Shown: positions 56,084-64,000 of the stretch, one piece after another
Layout of the letters: the number at the start of each line of letters is the position of its first letter
How positions within the stretch are numbered: position 1 is the stretch's first letter
Source of the DNA: Nitrospinaceae bacterium
Lineage (GTDB): Bacteria; Nitrospinota; Nitrospinia; Nitrospinales; VA-1
Assembly: GCA_029261595.1 (NCBI GenBank)
Contig: JAJDAZ010000012.1
Span: 1-64,000 of the forward strand
Length of the DNA: 64,000 nucleotides
Direction: 5' to 3'
Program-made: the position numbers and the translations under genes
The notes under the pieces: model-generated
What the model was told of the DNA's origin: nothing
The model's database searches: none
Seen by the model: the letters and a program-made list of their open reading frames with translations, nothing else

Positions 56084-56862
56084 ACAAAATTTCTCCACTA
56101 GCGGCCATGGAAATGCAGGGAGCCAGTATTTCCTATAACGGCAAACCCGTGCTTGAGGGTCTGGACTTTCTGATTTCCGAGAAAAAAGTGACCGGGATCG
56201 TCGGCCCTTCCGGTTCCGGTAAATCCACGCTTTTGCGCACCCTTTGCCGGATGAACGATCGGGTTCCCGGATTTCACGTCCAGGGCCGGATTCGAGTGGG
56301 CGGCAAGGACATTTACGAAAAGGGCATGGATGTTTACCATTTGCGGCGAAAAGTCGGGATGGTGTTTCAATCGCCCTGCGTGTTTCCCAAAAGTATTTTC
56401 GAGAATGTTGTTTTTGCCTTGAAGCGTCTGCGTCCGCATCTTAAAAATGAATTTGCGCACATTGCCGAACAGGCTTTCCGGGAAGTATTCTTATGGGAAG
56501 AAGTCAAAGACCGTTTACACAAACCCGCTTCCATCCTGTCTCTCGGTCAACAACAACGGTTGGCGATCGCCCGGTCCCTGGTCATTCAGCCCGAAATCCT
56601 GTTGATGGACGAACCCACCTCCTCCCTCGACCCGGAATCCTCTGAGGCTATCGAAGAGTTGATCGCGGAACTGAAAACCCGGCACACCATTGCCCTGGTG
56701 ACCCACAATCTCTCCCAGGCCAAACGGGTGGCGGATGATTTGATTTTCCTGCGCCAGGGAAGAATCTGGGAATCGGGACCCACCGCCCGCATGTTTGAAA
56801 ACCCATCCCGCCCGGAAACCCGTGATTATCTTATTCGCAGAACGGACTTGGAATTTGCCTGA
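56080..56862 (+). CDS. pstB: Phosphate ABC transporter ATPase PstB (variant signature)
   Basis: The 260-residue ATPase has Walker A GPSGSGKSTLLR, the Q-loop VGMVFQSPCVFPKSIFENV, Walker B ILLMDEPTSSLDP and the switch His in LVTHNL. The signature normally LSGGQQQR reads LSLGQQQR, with Gly replaced by Leu, which is unusual. It powers PstCA. The start overlaps the pstA stop. No phoU or phoB/phoR follows, unlike most pst operons. Confidence 0.9.
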   Translation: MNKISPLAAMEMQGASISYNGKPVLEGLDFLISEKKVTGIVGPSGSGKSTLLRTLCRMNDRVPGFHVQGRIRVGGKDIYEKGMDVYHLRRKVGMVFQSPCVFPKSIFENVVFALKRLRPHLKNEFAHIAEQAFREVFLWEEVKDRLHKPASILSLGQQQRLAIARSLVIQPEILLMDEPTSSLDPESSEAIEELIAELKTRHTIALVTHNLSQAKRVADDLIFLRQGRIWESGPTARMFENPSRPETRDYLIRRTDLEFA

Positions 56863-56939
56863 ACCGAAAAATCCTCCCCTTTAATTCCTCAGCGCAAACA
56901 TTTATACTTGTAGAAATCACCCCTTCTTCGGCAAGTGCT

Positions 56940-58517
56940 TTGAAACACAAGAATGTAAAGAAACACAAGGTTTCCAGTTCCTCCCAATCGAGGTATGTGT
57001 CCCTGGCGTCGTTGGGCGACGAACTGCGTAAGAAGAACCCGGACATGATGAAGAAGGTGGAGGCCCTGCACGGGACGAAATCGTCTTTCACTCAAATCAT
57101 GGAAGCGATTTATGACCTGCTTCCTTATCCCTGGGATGATTTGGAAATCTTTGAGCAAGGCGGGGAGCAGATTTTTGCGGGCCATTTTTCCGAGGCGATT
57201 GAAACCTTCCAAACGCTTTTACAGCAATTTCCCGACTGTTATCCGGCCTGCCATCTCATGGGAGTGGCTCATGGCTGTTTGCAAAATTATAAAGAGGAAA
57301 TTGAGTGTTATCGCAGGGCGGTAAAAATCCGCCCCGATTATCCCCAGGTTTATTTCGATCTCGCCATTTCCTATTGGTTGCAGGGAAAAGAAAAAAAGGC
57401 TTTTTCCGAATTTAAACGGGGAATCCCTCTGGCCCCGGATTTTGCGACTGCGGACTTCTGGTTGCATTTCACCATCGAAAGATTGGGACGAGGCAAAACA
57501 ACCGGTAAAGCCAACCAGAATGGAGACGAGGAATCCTGGAAAGCGATCGCTCATGGGTGCTGTCTATTGGGCGTGGGCTACCTGGAGCATGGGCTCCACA
57601 TCGCGGCCCGCCATGCTTTTAAAAAAGCGGTCCATCTTCTGCCGGAATTTGCGGAAGCTCAATATCAGCTGGGCTCCATTCATATCAAAAGGCTGCGCAA
57701 CCCCAAACGCGCCGAAAAATATCTGGACCGGGCGGAACAGCTATTCGTGACCCAGGGAGATTTACAGAGGGCGATTCTGGCGCATCAACTCTGCCGACCC
57801 GAGGAAAAGGTTGCCGATAACGTGAGGGCGGCGGAGGATTGGCTGAAGGAAGGCTTGCGGCTCCAGCATTTGGAAAAATATCAGGGCGCTATAGACGCTT
57901 ACAAAATGGCGATCAAGTACCAGCCCAATTTTGTGGACGCTTTTTATAATCTGGGGATCGCTTACGGGAGTCTGGAAGACTCGGGGGTGGAGTTGATTCA
58001 TAAAGCCATCTGGGCATTCAAACAGGTCATAAAAATCAAGCCGGATTTTGTTTACGCCTATTCCGCGCTGGGCGCATCTTATATCAAGCAGGGGGATTAT
58101 GGCGAGGCACTGGCGACACTCACCGCCGCGTTGCGACTGGAACAAAAAGAATCAAATGTCTATTATTACCTTGGGATGGTGTCCCGATTGACGGAAAATA
58201 ACGAAGGCGCGGTGGAGTATTTGCAAGAAGCCGTTGCTCTCAATGCGGATTCGGTGCAATCAAAATTTTATCTGGGACTGACCCTGATGGAGTTGGAAAG
58301 ATATCCAGAAGCGTGTGAAGTTTTCCAGGATGTAGTGCACACCAAACCCGACTTCGCGGAAGTGCATTTCATGTTGGGAAATTTATACATGGAGAAGATA
58401 GGCGACACCGACAGGGCCGTCGCCCATCTTAAAAAGGCCGAGAAGCTCTTTATCAAGCTGGATGACAACCTCCGCCTGTCCCACGTTCGCCAAATATTAG
58501 CCCACGAGGGTGTTTGA
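56940..58517 (+). CDS. TPR-repeat protein
   Basis: The 525-residue protein has a Lys/Ser-rich start and about ten TPR units (about 80-510), such as AIETFQTLLQQFPDCYPACH, AIDAYKMAIKYQPNFVDAFY and YGEALATLTAALRLEQKESN. No signal peptide, so it is probably a cytoplasmic scaffold. The start is TTG at 56940 with no strong ribosome site. The next gene begins 44 bases after its stop and also has TPR-like helices, so the pair may be functionally linked. Confidence 0.85.
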   Translation: MKHKNVKKHKVSSSSQSRYVSLASLGDELRKKNPDMMKKVEALHGTKSSFTQIMEAIYDLLPYPWDDLEIFEQGGEQIFAGHFSEAIETFQTLLQQFPDCYPACHLMGVAHGCLQNYKEEIECYRRAVKIRPDYPQVYFDLAISYWLQGKEKKAFSEFKRGIPLAPDFATADFWLHFTIERLGRGKTTGKANQNGDEESWKAIAHGCCLLGVGYLEHGLHIAARHAFKKAVHLLPEFAEAQYQLGSIHIKRLRNPKRAEKYLDRAEQLFVTQGDLQRAILAHQLCRPEEKVADNVRAAEDWLKEGLRLQHLEKYQGAIDAYKMAIKYQPNFVDAFYNLGIAYGSLEDSGVELIHKAIWAFKQVIKIKPDFVYAYSALGASYIKQGDYGEALATLTAALRLEQKESNVYYYLGMVSRLTENNEGAVEYLQEAVALNADSVQSKFYLGLTLMELERYPEACEVFQDVVHTKPDFAEVHFMLGNLYMEKIGDTDRAVAHLKKAEKLFIKLDDNLRLSHVRQILAHEGV

Positions 58518-58561
58518 TCTTCAGGGTTTATTTAGGAATTTTTTTTGACCAGGGAAAAACC

Positions 58562-59845
58562 ATGCGAAAAAGTCGGTCGTCAATATTTATATGCATCGTA
58601 AAGCGAAGCCTGGTGGTGGGATTATTATTGATATTATGCGCCGGGGGATCGACCGCCCAAAATTTTTCTGAACCCTTAAACCCGGAAAGCATGTCGGCCA
58701 ATGAGATCATTCAACAGGCGCTGACGGATGCGTTGTATTACGAATTTGATAAATGGTTTGCAGTATTTGAAAAAGCCATTCGCCGGTTGGAGGATTCCCC
58801 AAAATCCATGGAAAACCGGATTGAACTGATGAAGTACAATTTTTATTACTCCGGTCTTTTAGGGGAGCTGTGTCACACCCTGGCATTCACCAGCAGTTAT
58901 AAAATAGAAGACATCGCCGACCGGTTCATTCAGTACAGTAGCCGCGCCAAGGAACTCGCCAAGGAAATTCTGAACACCCCCGATTTGACCATCTCCCAGC
59001 AAGCCCAGGCCAATTTATATCTGGGTGGGGCCGAGGGTTATATCGGCATCTTCGAATACGGCGAGGGGCATCTACTCAAAGCGCTGGTCAACGGATTCCA
59101 GGCGGACACGCATTTGGAAAAAGCACTGGAGCTCGACCCCCATCAGATAGACGCCCATTTTGGCTTGGGGATTTATCGTTACGGCAACAGCCGTCTTGGA
59201 GGATTTGGAAATTTCATCATGCAGGGAGGGCGTGATTTGCGCCAGGTGGGGCTCGACCACATTGAACGCGCCATTCGGGACGAGGCCCCTTCCAAGCCGC
59301 TGGCGCTGAAAACCCTGGCCTGGTTTTATATTTCCGAGCAATTCAATCCGAAAAATTCCGATATCCCTGCGGGAAAATCGTTGTCGGCCTCCTTGTCACG
59401 GTCCAAAGCCCTGGAATTTATGGAGGCGCTGGAGGCGGATTATTTCAGGAATCCGCCCTACCCAAACTTCACCGGCAACAAAGAACTCGCCATGATGCAG
59501 GCCCTGCAATATGTTCTGGATGGCGATTACCTATCCGCCAAAACTAAATTCGAGAAAGTCCTTGCGGTCGCCCATGACCTTAAAAAAAACCGGGGGTTTG
59601 CCATCAATCCGCAATTGACCGATTCGGTCAAGGCGGGAATCCAATTTTGCGACCTCATGTTACTGCGCCCGGAAAAAAACGATGATACCGGTCGTCGCTC
59701 CGCTTGCCTGAAGGTGAACGATCAGTTGAAATTTTTAAAAAGCGGCGGGGCCATGGTGGAGTATGACTCCAAAAAAATCCGCAGTGAACTGCATGGCATT
59801 TTTGCCGGCAAGCTCGATGGATTGTCCCGCGATATGAACTGCTGA
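58562..59845 (+). CDS. Exported TPR-like helical protein
   Basis: The 427-residue protein starts at MRKSRSSIF; the basic N terminus and hydrophobic segment (about 14-28, LVVGLLLILCAGGS) form a signal peptide. The mature part is helical with TPR-like units, for example LEKALELDPHQIDAHFGLGI and a later ISEQFNPKN. A glycine-rich stretch (YGNSRLGGFGNFIMQGGRD) breaks the pattern. No enzyme motif was seen. It is likely periplasmic. A repeat copy follows its stop. Confidence 0.7.
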   Translation: MRKSRSSIFICIVKRSLVVGLLLILCAGGSTAQNFSEPLNPESMSANEIIQQALTDALYYEFDKWFAVFEKAIRRLEDSPKSMENRIELMKYNFYYSGLLGELCHTLAFTSSYKIEDIADRFIQYSSRAKELAKEILNTPDLTISQQAQANLYLGGAEGYIGIFEYGEGHLLKALVNGFQADTHLEKALELDPHQIDAHFGLGIYRYGNSRLGGFGNFIMQGGRDLRQVGLDHIERAIRDEAPSKPLALKTLAWFYISEQFNPKNSDIPAGKSLSASLSRSKALEFMEALEADYFRNPPYPNFTGNKELAMMQALQYVLDGDYLSAKTKFEKVLAVAHDLKKNRGFAINPQLTDSVKAGIQFCDLMLLRPEKNDDTGRRSACLKVNDQLKFLKSGGAMVEYDSKKIRSELHGIFAGKLDGLSRDMNC

Positions 59846-59995
59846 CCTGTGGTGCCGCTGGATTAGATACTAACGTTCGATAAACTTACGGCTGGCTAAC
59901 TCTCCTTTCGGCCAGAGATTTCATCCTGAAATTATCCTTCCATTAAAGTTGGGTTAGCGCCAATAATCCTCCCCGCGTACCGGGGCCTGAAATTT
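59846..59995 (+). repeat. Dispersed hairpin repeat copy F (diverged)
   Basis: This gap after the TPR-like gene resembles copies B and E (GCCGCTGGATTAGATACTAACG against the equivalent CTGGAT-AATATTAACG block) and ends with CCTCCCCGCGTACCGGGG, the family's hairpin. It is more diverged than the other copies. No gene is encoded between 59846 and 60077. Confidence 0.55.
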
Positions 59996-60077
59996 TTTTT
60001 CTAAAAATGTAAGGAATCTCCGGATTCCCCGACCCTGCATTATTACTTGCCAAACCACCTGAAAAATAAGGAGAACC

Positions 60078-60611
60078 ATGTTTAGAATCGATTCCATAGC
60101 GGAAGCTGAGGCGGAGGGTGGTGTTAAAAAAGTTTACGATGAATTGAAAGATTCCATGGGCATGGTGCCTAATGTGTTCAAGGTCCTCAGCCTTTGGCCG
60201 GAGGGATTGGAGTCCTATGTGACGATGATTAAGGGAACGATGTTCGCCGACACCAAACTCTCCCGCGCTTTAAAAGAGATGATCGCGTCCACCGTTTCAA
60301 GAATCAATCAATGCGATTATTGTTTGGGCCACCACAAAAACTTTATGAGCCAATTTGGGATTTCCTCCACAGTAGCAGAACAGGTGGTGGACGATCCGCA
60401 ATCAGCGGATATTTCCGCCGCCGAAAAGAAGTTATTGGCGTATGTGGAAAAAGTTACCCTTCATGCTTACAAGGTCACGGACGCGGACGTGGAAGGTTTG
60501 AAAGAAATCGGCTGGTCGCATGAAGAAATTCTGGAGGCGACGCTGGTCACCTCCTTATTCAATGCCATCAACCGCTTTGCCGATGCCTTAGGTGTTCAGC
60601 CGGAAGCCTGA
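60078..60611 (+). CDS. AhpD/carboxymuconolactone decarboxylase-like protein
   Basis: The 177-residue protein is an all-helical AhpD-like fold with the redox motif RINQCDYCLGHHKN (Cys-x-x-Cys and nearby His). Such proteins often reduce peroxide through a CxxC pair, as in peroxidase-related proteins of the YnjA/AhpD type. The ATG follows AAGGAG. It is 41 bases upstream of the DUF3179 gene and may be transcribed with it. Confidence 0.88.
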   Translation: MFRIDSIAEAEAEGGVKKVYDELKDSMGMVPNVFKVLSLWPEGLESYVTMIKGTMFADTKLSRALKEMIASTVSRINQCDYCLGHHKNFMSQFGISSTVAEQVVDDPQSADISAAEKKLLAYVEKVTLHAYKVTDADVEGLKEIGWSHEEILEATLVTSLFNAINRFADALGVQPEA

Positions 60612-60652
60612 TTCCGTTTCCCGGTGAAGGAACCCGGAAGAAAGAAAATATA

Positions 60653-61588
60653 ATGTTTCGCTGGAGTGAAAAAAAAACCTTGTTCCTAAGGATTGTTCTC
60701 GCCGCTGGGGCGTTGGTCTTGCTTTCAGGGTTTGATACTTCCAGGCACAGCATTCCCGTGGATGAAATTTTTGCGGGCGGGCCGCCCAAGGATGGAATTC
60801 CCGCCTTGAGTCAACCCAAATTCGTGGCGGTAAAACAGGCTGATAATTTTATGAAGGACGAGGATCGTGTGTTGGGAGTGGCTAGAAACGGTCGGGCCAA
60901 AGCCTATCCCATCAAAATTCTCAACTGGCATGAAATCGTCAATGACACCATCGGCAAGCAGGCGGTGGTGGTGACCTTCTGCCCCTTGTGCGGCACGGGG
61001 ATGGTGTTCGACGGAAAAATAAATGGAAGGAATTTGACCTTCGGAGTTTCCGGTTTGCTTTATCAGAGCGATATGTTGTTGTACGATCGTAAGACAGACA
61101 GCCTGTGGTCTCAAATCAAGGGAAAAGCGGTGACCGGCCCGCTGATGGGCGCGCGTTTAAAACTGCTTTCGTCCACCCAAACCACTTGGAGGGAGTGGAA
61201 GAAAACACATCCCGAAACCCTCGTTCTTTCCCAGAACACAGGTTACAGCAGAGATTATGACCGGGACCCCTACATGGGTTACTACACCAGTTCCCGGTTG
61301 ATGTTTGGCGTGAAGAATAGAAACCAGGCCTATCATCCCAAGGAGCGGGTCCTGGGGCTGGAATTAGGCGGCAAGTTCAAGGCCTATCCTTTTTCCGAGC
61401 TGGCGAAAGCAAAACAACCGGTGACGGATAAATTGAACGGCGCTACCGTGACAGTAATTTTCGATGAGCCGTCGCAAACGGCGGTGATCCGGGACAGTCA
61501 AGGGCAAGAGCTTCCGTCCGTGGTCGGTTTTTGGTTCGCCTGGTTTGCGTTTCACCCGGAAACCAAGATCTTCAAGGTCACGCAATAA
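60653..61588 (+). CDS. DUF3179 family protein
   Basis: The 311-residue protein has an N-terminal membrane or signal helix (about 10-24) and the DUF3179 domain with the conserved WHEIVNDTIG and FCPLCGTGMVFDG, where the Cys-x-x-Cys could bind metal or act in redox chemistry. The last residues match the family's end. Function is unknown. It should be periplasmic or membrane-anchored. Confidence 0.88.
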   Translation: MFRWSEKKTLFLRIVLAAGALVLLSGFDTSRHSIPVDEIFAGGPPKDGIPALSQPKFVAVKQADNFMKDEDRVLGVARNGRAKAYPIKILNWHEIVNDTIGKQAVVVTFCPLCGTGMVFDGKINGRNLTFGVSGLLYQSDMLLYDRKTDSLWSQIKGKAVTGPLMGARLKLLSSTQTTWREWKKTHPETLVLSQNTGYSRDYDRDPYMGYYTSSRLMFGVKNRNQAYHPKERVLGLELGGKFKAYPFSELAKAKQPVTDKLNGATVTVIFDEPSQTAVIRDSQGQELPSVVGFWFAWFAFHPETKIFKVTQ

Positions 61589-61870
61589 CCTTTCAGGGCA
61601 AGCTTTCGCGAGGGTCCTGGATAGAAAATGTTATATTTCTGAGAGTTTGGGTATCAAGGAAAACACTTCATAATCCGCACCTTCATCATCTTGATCCCTC
61701 ACTAAATCATCCCCCGTCTGCCTGATTGCCTCCATAAATTTACATCCAGGTAAACCGAGCTTGTTTACTATAGGGATATTATTTATTGCATACAACCGCA
61801 AGGGGGACGATACTGGTTCAGTGAAAATTTGTTAGCGGAACAAACGATTTTTCATTTTAAGGAAGAGTCA

Positions 61871-61924
61871 ATGGTTGCTATCGGGAAACAACCGCCCACC
61901 ATAGGGTCAGGGAGCAAATTATGA
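61871..61924 (+). CDS. Putative 17-residue leader peptide before gnd
   Basis: An ATG with AGGAAG upstream opens a 17-codon frame (MVAIGKQPPTIGSGSKL) whose TGA overlaps the gnd ATG as ATGA. The arrangement would couple gnd translation to the leader. There is no known homologue that can be named; it could be chance. It lies at the end of a 332-base gap (61589-61920) that holds no other gene. Confidence 0.35.
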   Translation: MVAIGKQPPTIGSGSKL

Positions 61925-62817
61925 AAATTGGTTTTGTAGGGCTGGGAAAAATGGGAGCCAATATGGTGGAACGCCTGCTTCGTGGCGGCCATGAGATCGT
62001 CGCCTACGACCGGTCTGCGGACAATGTGGACGCGATCGTGGAGAAAGGCGGCATCGGTTCAAAATCCCTGGCCGAGCTTATTGAAAAACTTCCCCAACGT
62101 AAAATCGTGTGGTTGATGGTTCCCGAAGGCAAACCGGTGGAGGATAGCATTGCCGATTTGACGCCTCTTTTGAAAGACGGGGGCATCATCATCGACGGCG
62201 GCAATTCCAACTGGAGGCAAACCCAAGAGCGCGCTAAAGAGCTTGAATCCCAGGGCATTGATTACCTCGATTGCGGAACCAGCGGCGGCGTGTGGGGGCT
62301 GGAAAACGGTTACTGTTTGATGTCGGGAGGAAAAGCGTCCGCCTGCAAGGAGGTCGAACCGGTGTTCAAGACCCTGGCTCCCCCGGAGGGTTATTTGTAC
62401 TGTGGGCCATCGGGAGCCGGCCATTTCGTCAAAATGGTTCACAACGGAATCGAGTACGGAATGATGCAGGCGTATGCGGAAGGCTTCGAAATCATGGAGA
62501 AGTCACCCTTTGACCTGGATATTCTGGGCATCAGCAAAGTTTGGCAACACGGAAGCGTGGTGCGGTCATGGTTACTGGAGCTTGTGGAACTCGCGTTTGC
62601 CGACGATCCCAAACTTTCTGAAATTAAAAGTTATGTGCAGGACAGCGGCGAAGGGCGCTGGACGGTTCAGGCGGCAATGGATTTCGATGTTCCCGCTCCG
62701 GTCATCACCATGTCCCTTTTGGCGCGGTTTCAATCGCGCCAGCCGGACTCCTTCTCCATGAAAGTTCTCGCGGCGTTGCGCAACCAGTTTGGCGGCCATG
62801 CGATCAAAAGGAAATAA
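61921..62817 (+). CDS. gnd: 6-phosphogluconate dehydrogenase, short form
   Basis: The 298-residue enzyme is the short, decarboxylating type (YqeC-like). It oxidises 6-phosphogluconate to ribulose-5-phosphate. Visible blocks are the nucleotide loop GLGKMGANMVERL, IIDGGNSNWRQT, GTSGGVWGLENGYCLMSGG and the catalytic Lys in GHFVKMVHNG. AGGGAG precedes the ATG. The next gene (zwf) starts two bases after its stop, so the two oxidative pentose-phosphate enzymes are in one operon. Confidence 0.95.
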   Translation: MKIGFVGLGKMGANMVERLLRGGHEIVAYDRSADNVDAIVEKGGIGSKSLAELIEKLPQRKIVWLMVPEGKPVEDSIADLTPLLKDGGIIIDGGNSNWRQTQERAKELESQGIDYLDCGTSGGVWGLENGYCLMSGGKASACKEVEPVFKTLAPPEGYLYCGPSGAGHFVKMVHNGIEYGMMQAYAEGFEIMEKSPFDLDILGISKVWQHGSVVRSWLLELVELAFADDPKLSEIKSYVQDSGEGRWTVQAAMDFDVPAPVITMSLLARFQSRQPDSFSMKVLAALRNQFGGHAIKRK

Positions 62818-62818
62818 A

Positions 62819-64000
62819 ATGGAAAAACCGGATAATTGCATATTGGTCATTTTTGGCGCGTCTGGGGATTTGAGCAAGCGCAAGCTGATTCCGTCCCTGT
62901 TCGATTTGTATCGCCAAAATTTTCTGCCGGACAAATTTTCCGTGCTGGGGGTGGGTCGGTCCAAACTTGCCGACAGCAAATTCCGCGATCGAATGATGCA
63001 AAGCGTGGAGGAATACATTGAGAGCGAAGAGCCGGTGGATAAGGACCAACTGCAGGCGTTCCTCAAAAAATTTCATTATATTTCCATGGACCCATCCAAC
63101 GATGAGGATTTTGTCAAATTGAAATCCAAGCTGGAGACCCTGGATACGCGCTATAAAATCGGCGGAAATTATATTTATTATCTTGCCGTTCCTCCCAGCA
63201 CCTATCAACCCATCATTCAAAATCTCGGCTCGCAGGGGTTGCAAAAGGAAAATTCATCGACGTCCGGTTGGAAGCGTTTGATCATTGAAAAACCATTTGG
63301 GTATGATCTGGAATCAGCTTTGGAACTGATGAAAGCCATGAAAAAGGTTTTCAGCGAACCGCAGATTTATCGCATCGACCATTACCTGGGAAAAGAAACG
63401 GTCCAGAATATTCTGATTTTCCGGTTCGCCAACGGTATTTACGAGCCCTTGTGGAACCGCAATTATATCCACCATGTTGAAATCACCGCCGCCGAAAGCA
63501 TCGGCGTGGATGACCGTGGGCAGTATTATGACGGCGCCGGGGCTTTAAGGGATATGGTGCAAAACCATTTGATGCAGATCCTGGGTGTGGTCGCCATGGA
63601 GTCGCCTTCCTCCTTTGACTCGACGGCGGTGCGCAACGAAACCGTCAAAGTGTTTCAGTCGCTCCGGGAAATCCCGCACGAGGACGTGAGTAAATTCGCC
63701 GTGCGCGGTCAGTACACGACTTCGGTGATCGAAAAGGAAATCATCCCCGGTTACCGCGAAGAAACGAATGTGGCCGAGGGTTCGCGGACGGAAACCTTTG
63801 CCGCGCTCAAAGTATTTATCGACAACTGGCGCTGGGGCGGCGTTCCATTCTACATCCGCGCCGGCAAGCGATTGCCCACCCGCGTGACGGAAGTGGCGAT
63901 CCATTTCAAACCCACCCCGCATTTTTTGTTCGCCCAGGGAGGCCAGGAAACCGACGGTCTCAACCAGCTCATCATCCGCATTCAGCCGAATGAAGGGTTT
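62819..64000 (+). CDS. zwf: Glucose-6-phosphate 1-dehydrogenase (runs off window)
   Basis: From the ATG at 62819 the frame is open to the window end, about 394 residues of the usual near-500. The cofactor loop ILVIFGASGDLSKRKL, the active-site block RIDHYLGKETVQNIL and IEKPFGYD are clear. It oxidises glucose-6-phosphate to 6-phosphogluconolactone and makes NADPH. The family is G6PD. It follows gnd at two bases. The C-terminal end lies outside the window. Confidence 0.95.
   Translation, partial: MEKPDNCILVIFGASGDLSKRKLIPSLFDLYRQNFLPDKFSVLGVGRSKLADSKFRDRMMQSVEEYIESEEPVDKDQLQAFLKKFHYISMDPSNDEDFVKLKSKLETLDTRYKIGGNYIYYLAVPPSTYQPIIQNLGSQGLQKENSSTSGWKRLIIEKPFGYDLESALELMKAMKKVFSEPQIYRIDHYLGKETVQNILIFRFANGIYEPLWNRNYIHHVEITAAESIGVDDRGQYYDGAGALRDMVQNHLMQILGVVAMESPSSFDSTAVRNETVKVFQSLREIPHEDVSKFAVRGQYTTSVIEKEIIPGYREETNVAEGSRTETFAALKVFIDNWRWGGVPFYIRAGKRLPTRVTEVAIHFKPTPHFLFAQGGQETDGLNQLIIRIQPNEGF

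Overview
The window is a 64 kb piece of a bacterial chromosome with dense, mostly ordinary bacterial genes. Outer-membrane beta-barrel and lipoprotein genes, short intergenic gaps and Shine-Dalgarno starts point to a Gram-negative organism. The gene mix (B12-dependent ribonucleotide reductase, UPF0182, many TPR/Sel1 and J-domain proteins, DUF3179, RhaD-SDR fusion) would fit Nitrospinota or a deltaproteobacterial-type lineage. No marker in the window fixes the taxon, so this is a guess. No prophage, CRISPR array or rRNA operon was seen.

Layout. 1-7.6 kb: end of a TPR gene, an outer-membrane barrel gene cut by an in-frame TAA, a Tag/VOC/VOC operon facing a WYL regulator across a clear inverted repeat, YajQ, a CBS protein, a response regulator with a decayed HD-GYP domain, and a ferredoxin-linked aldo/keto reductase. 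7.6-15.7 kb: a PspA-centred envelope-stress island (AdoMetDC-like protein, J protein, YbjN/YjfI-like protein, PspA, DUF4178, membrane spermidine synthase, duplicated DUF350, lipoprotein, K+ channel). A GxxExxY gene with flanking inverted repeats sits inside it. 15.7-24.3 kb: YhaO/YhaN (SbcD/SbcC-like), a radical SAM protein, a thioredoxin-fold protein and UPF0182. 24.3-29 kb: purS-purQ-purL-purF. 29-36 kb: a GT-C-like membrane protein, a RhaD-SDR fusion, an Smr protein followed by a relic of the SDR 3' end, then an AT-rich PhnD-like lipoprotein/histidine kinase pair. 36-39.2 kb: guaB-guaA. 39.2-39.4 kb: a nested inverted repeat with a perfect 58-nt palindrome. 39.6-46 kb: a transglutaminase, nrdJ behind a promoter carrying two NrdR-type boxes, a winged-helix protein and two tRNA genes with unexpected anticodons. 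46-53.2 kb: lipoproteins, a duplicated-domain membrane protein, a methyltransferase, and J-domain plus Sel1 proteins. 53.4-56.9 kb: pstSCAB. 56.9-64 kb: TPR proteins, an AhpD-like protein, DUF3179, and gnd-zwf running off the end.

How the parts fit. The purine genes (pur, gua), nrdJ and gnd-zwf supply nucleotides and reducing power. The PspA island joins a membrane-stress protein to polyamine-type enzymes and a K+ channel, much like the yjf/PspA neighbourhoods of other bacteria. A dispersed hairpin-bearing repeat family (at least five or six copies) sits in the gaps. The most unusual signals are a tRNA-Leu whose 7-nt anticodon loop places UUA (an ochre-reading anticodon) at positions 34-36, an adjacent Cys-type tRNA reading UGC, and, elsewhere in the window, a barrel gene interrupted by a single in-frame TAA.
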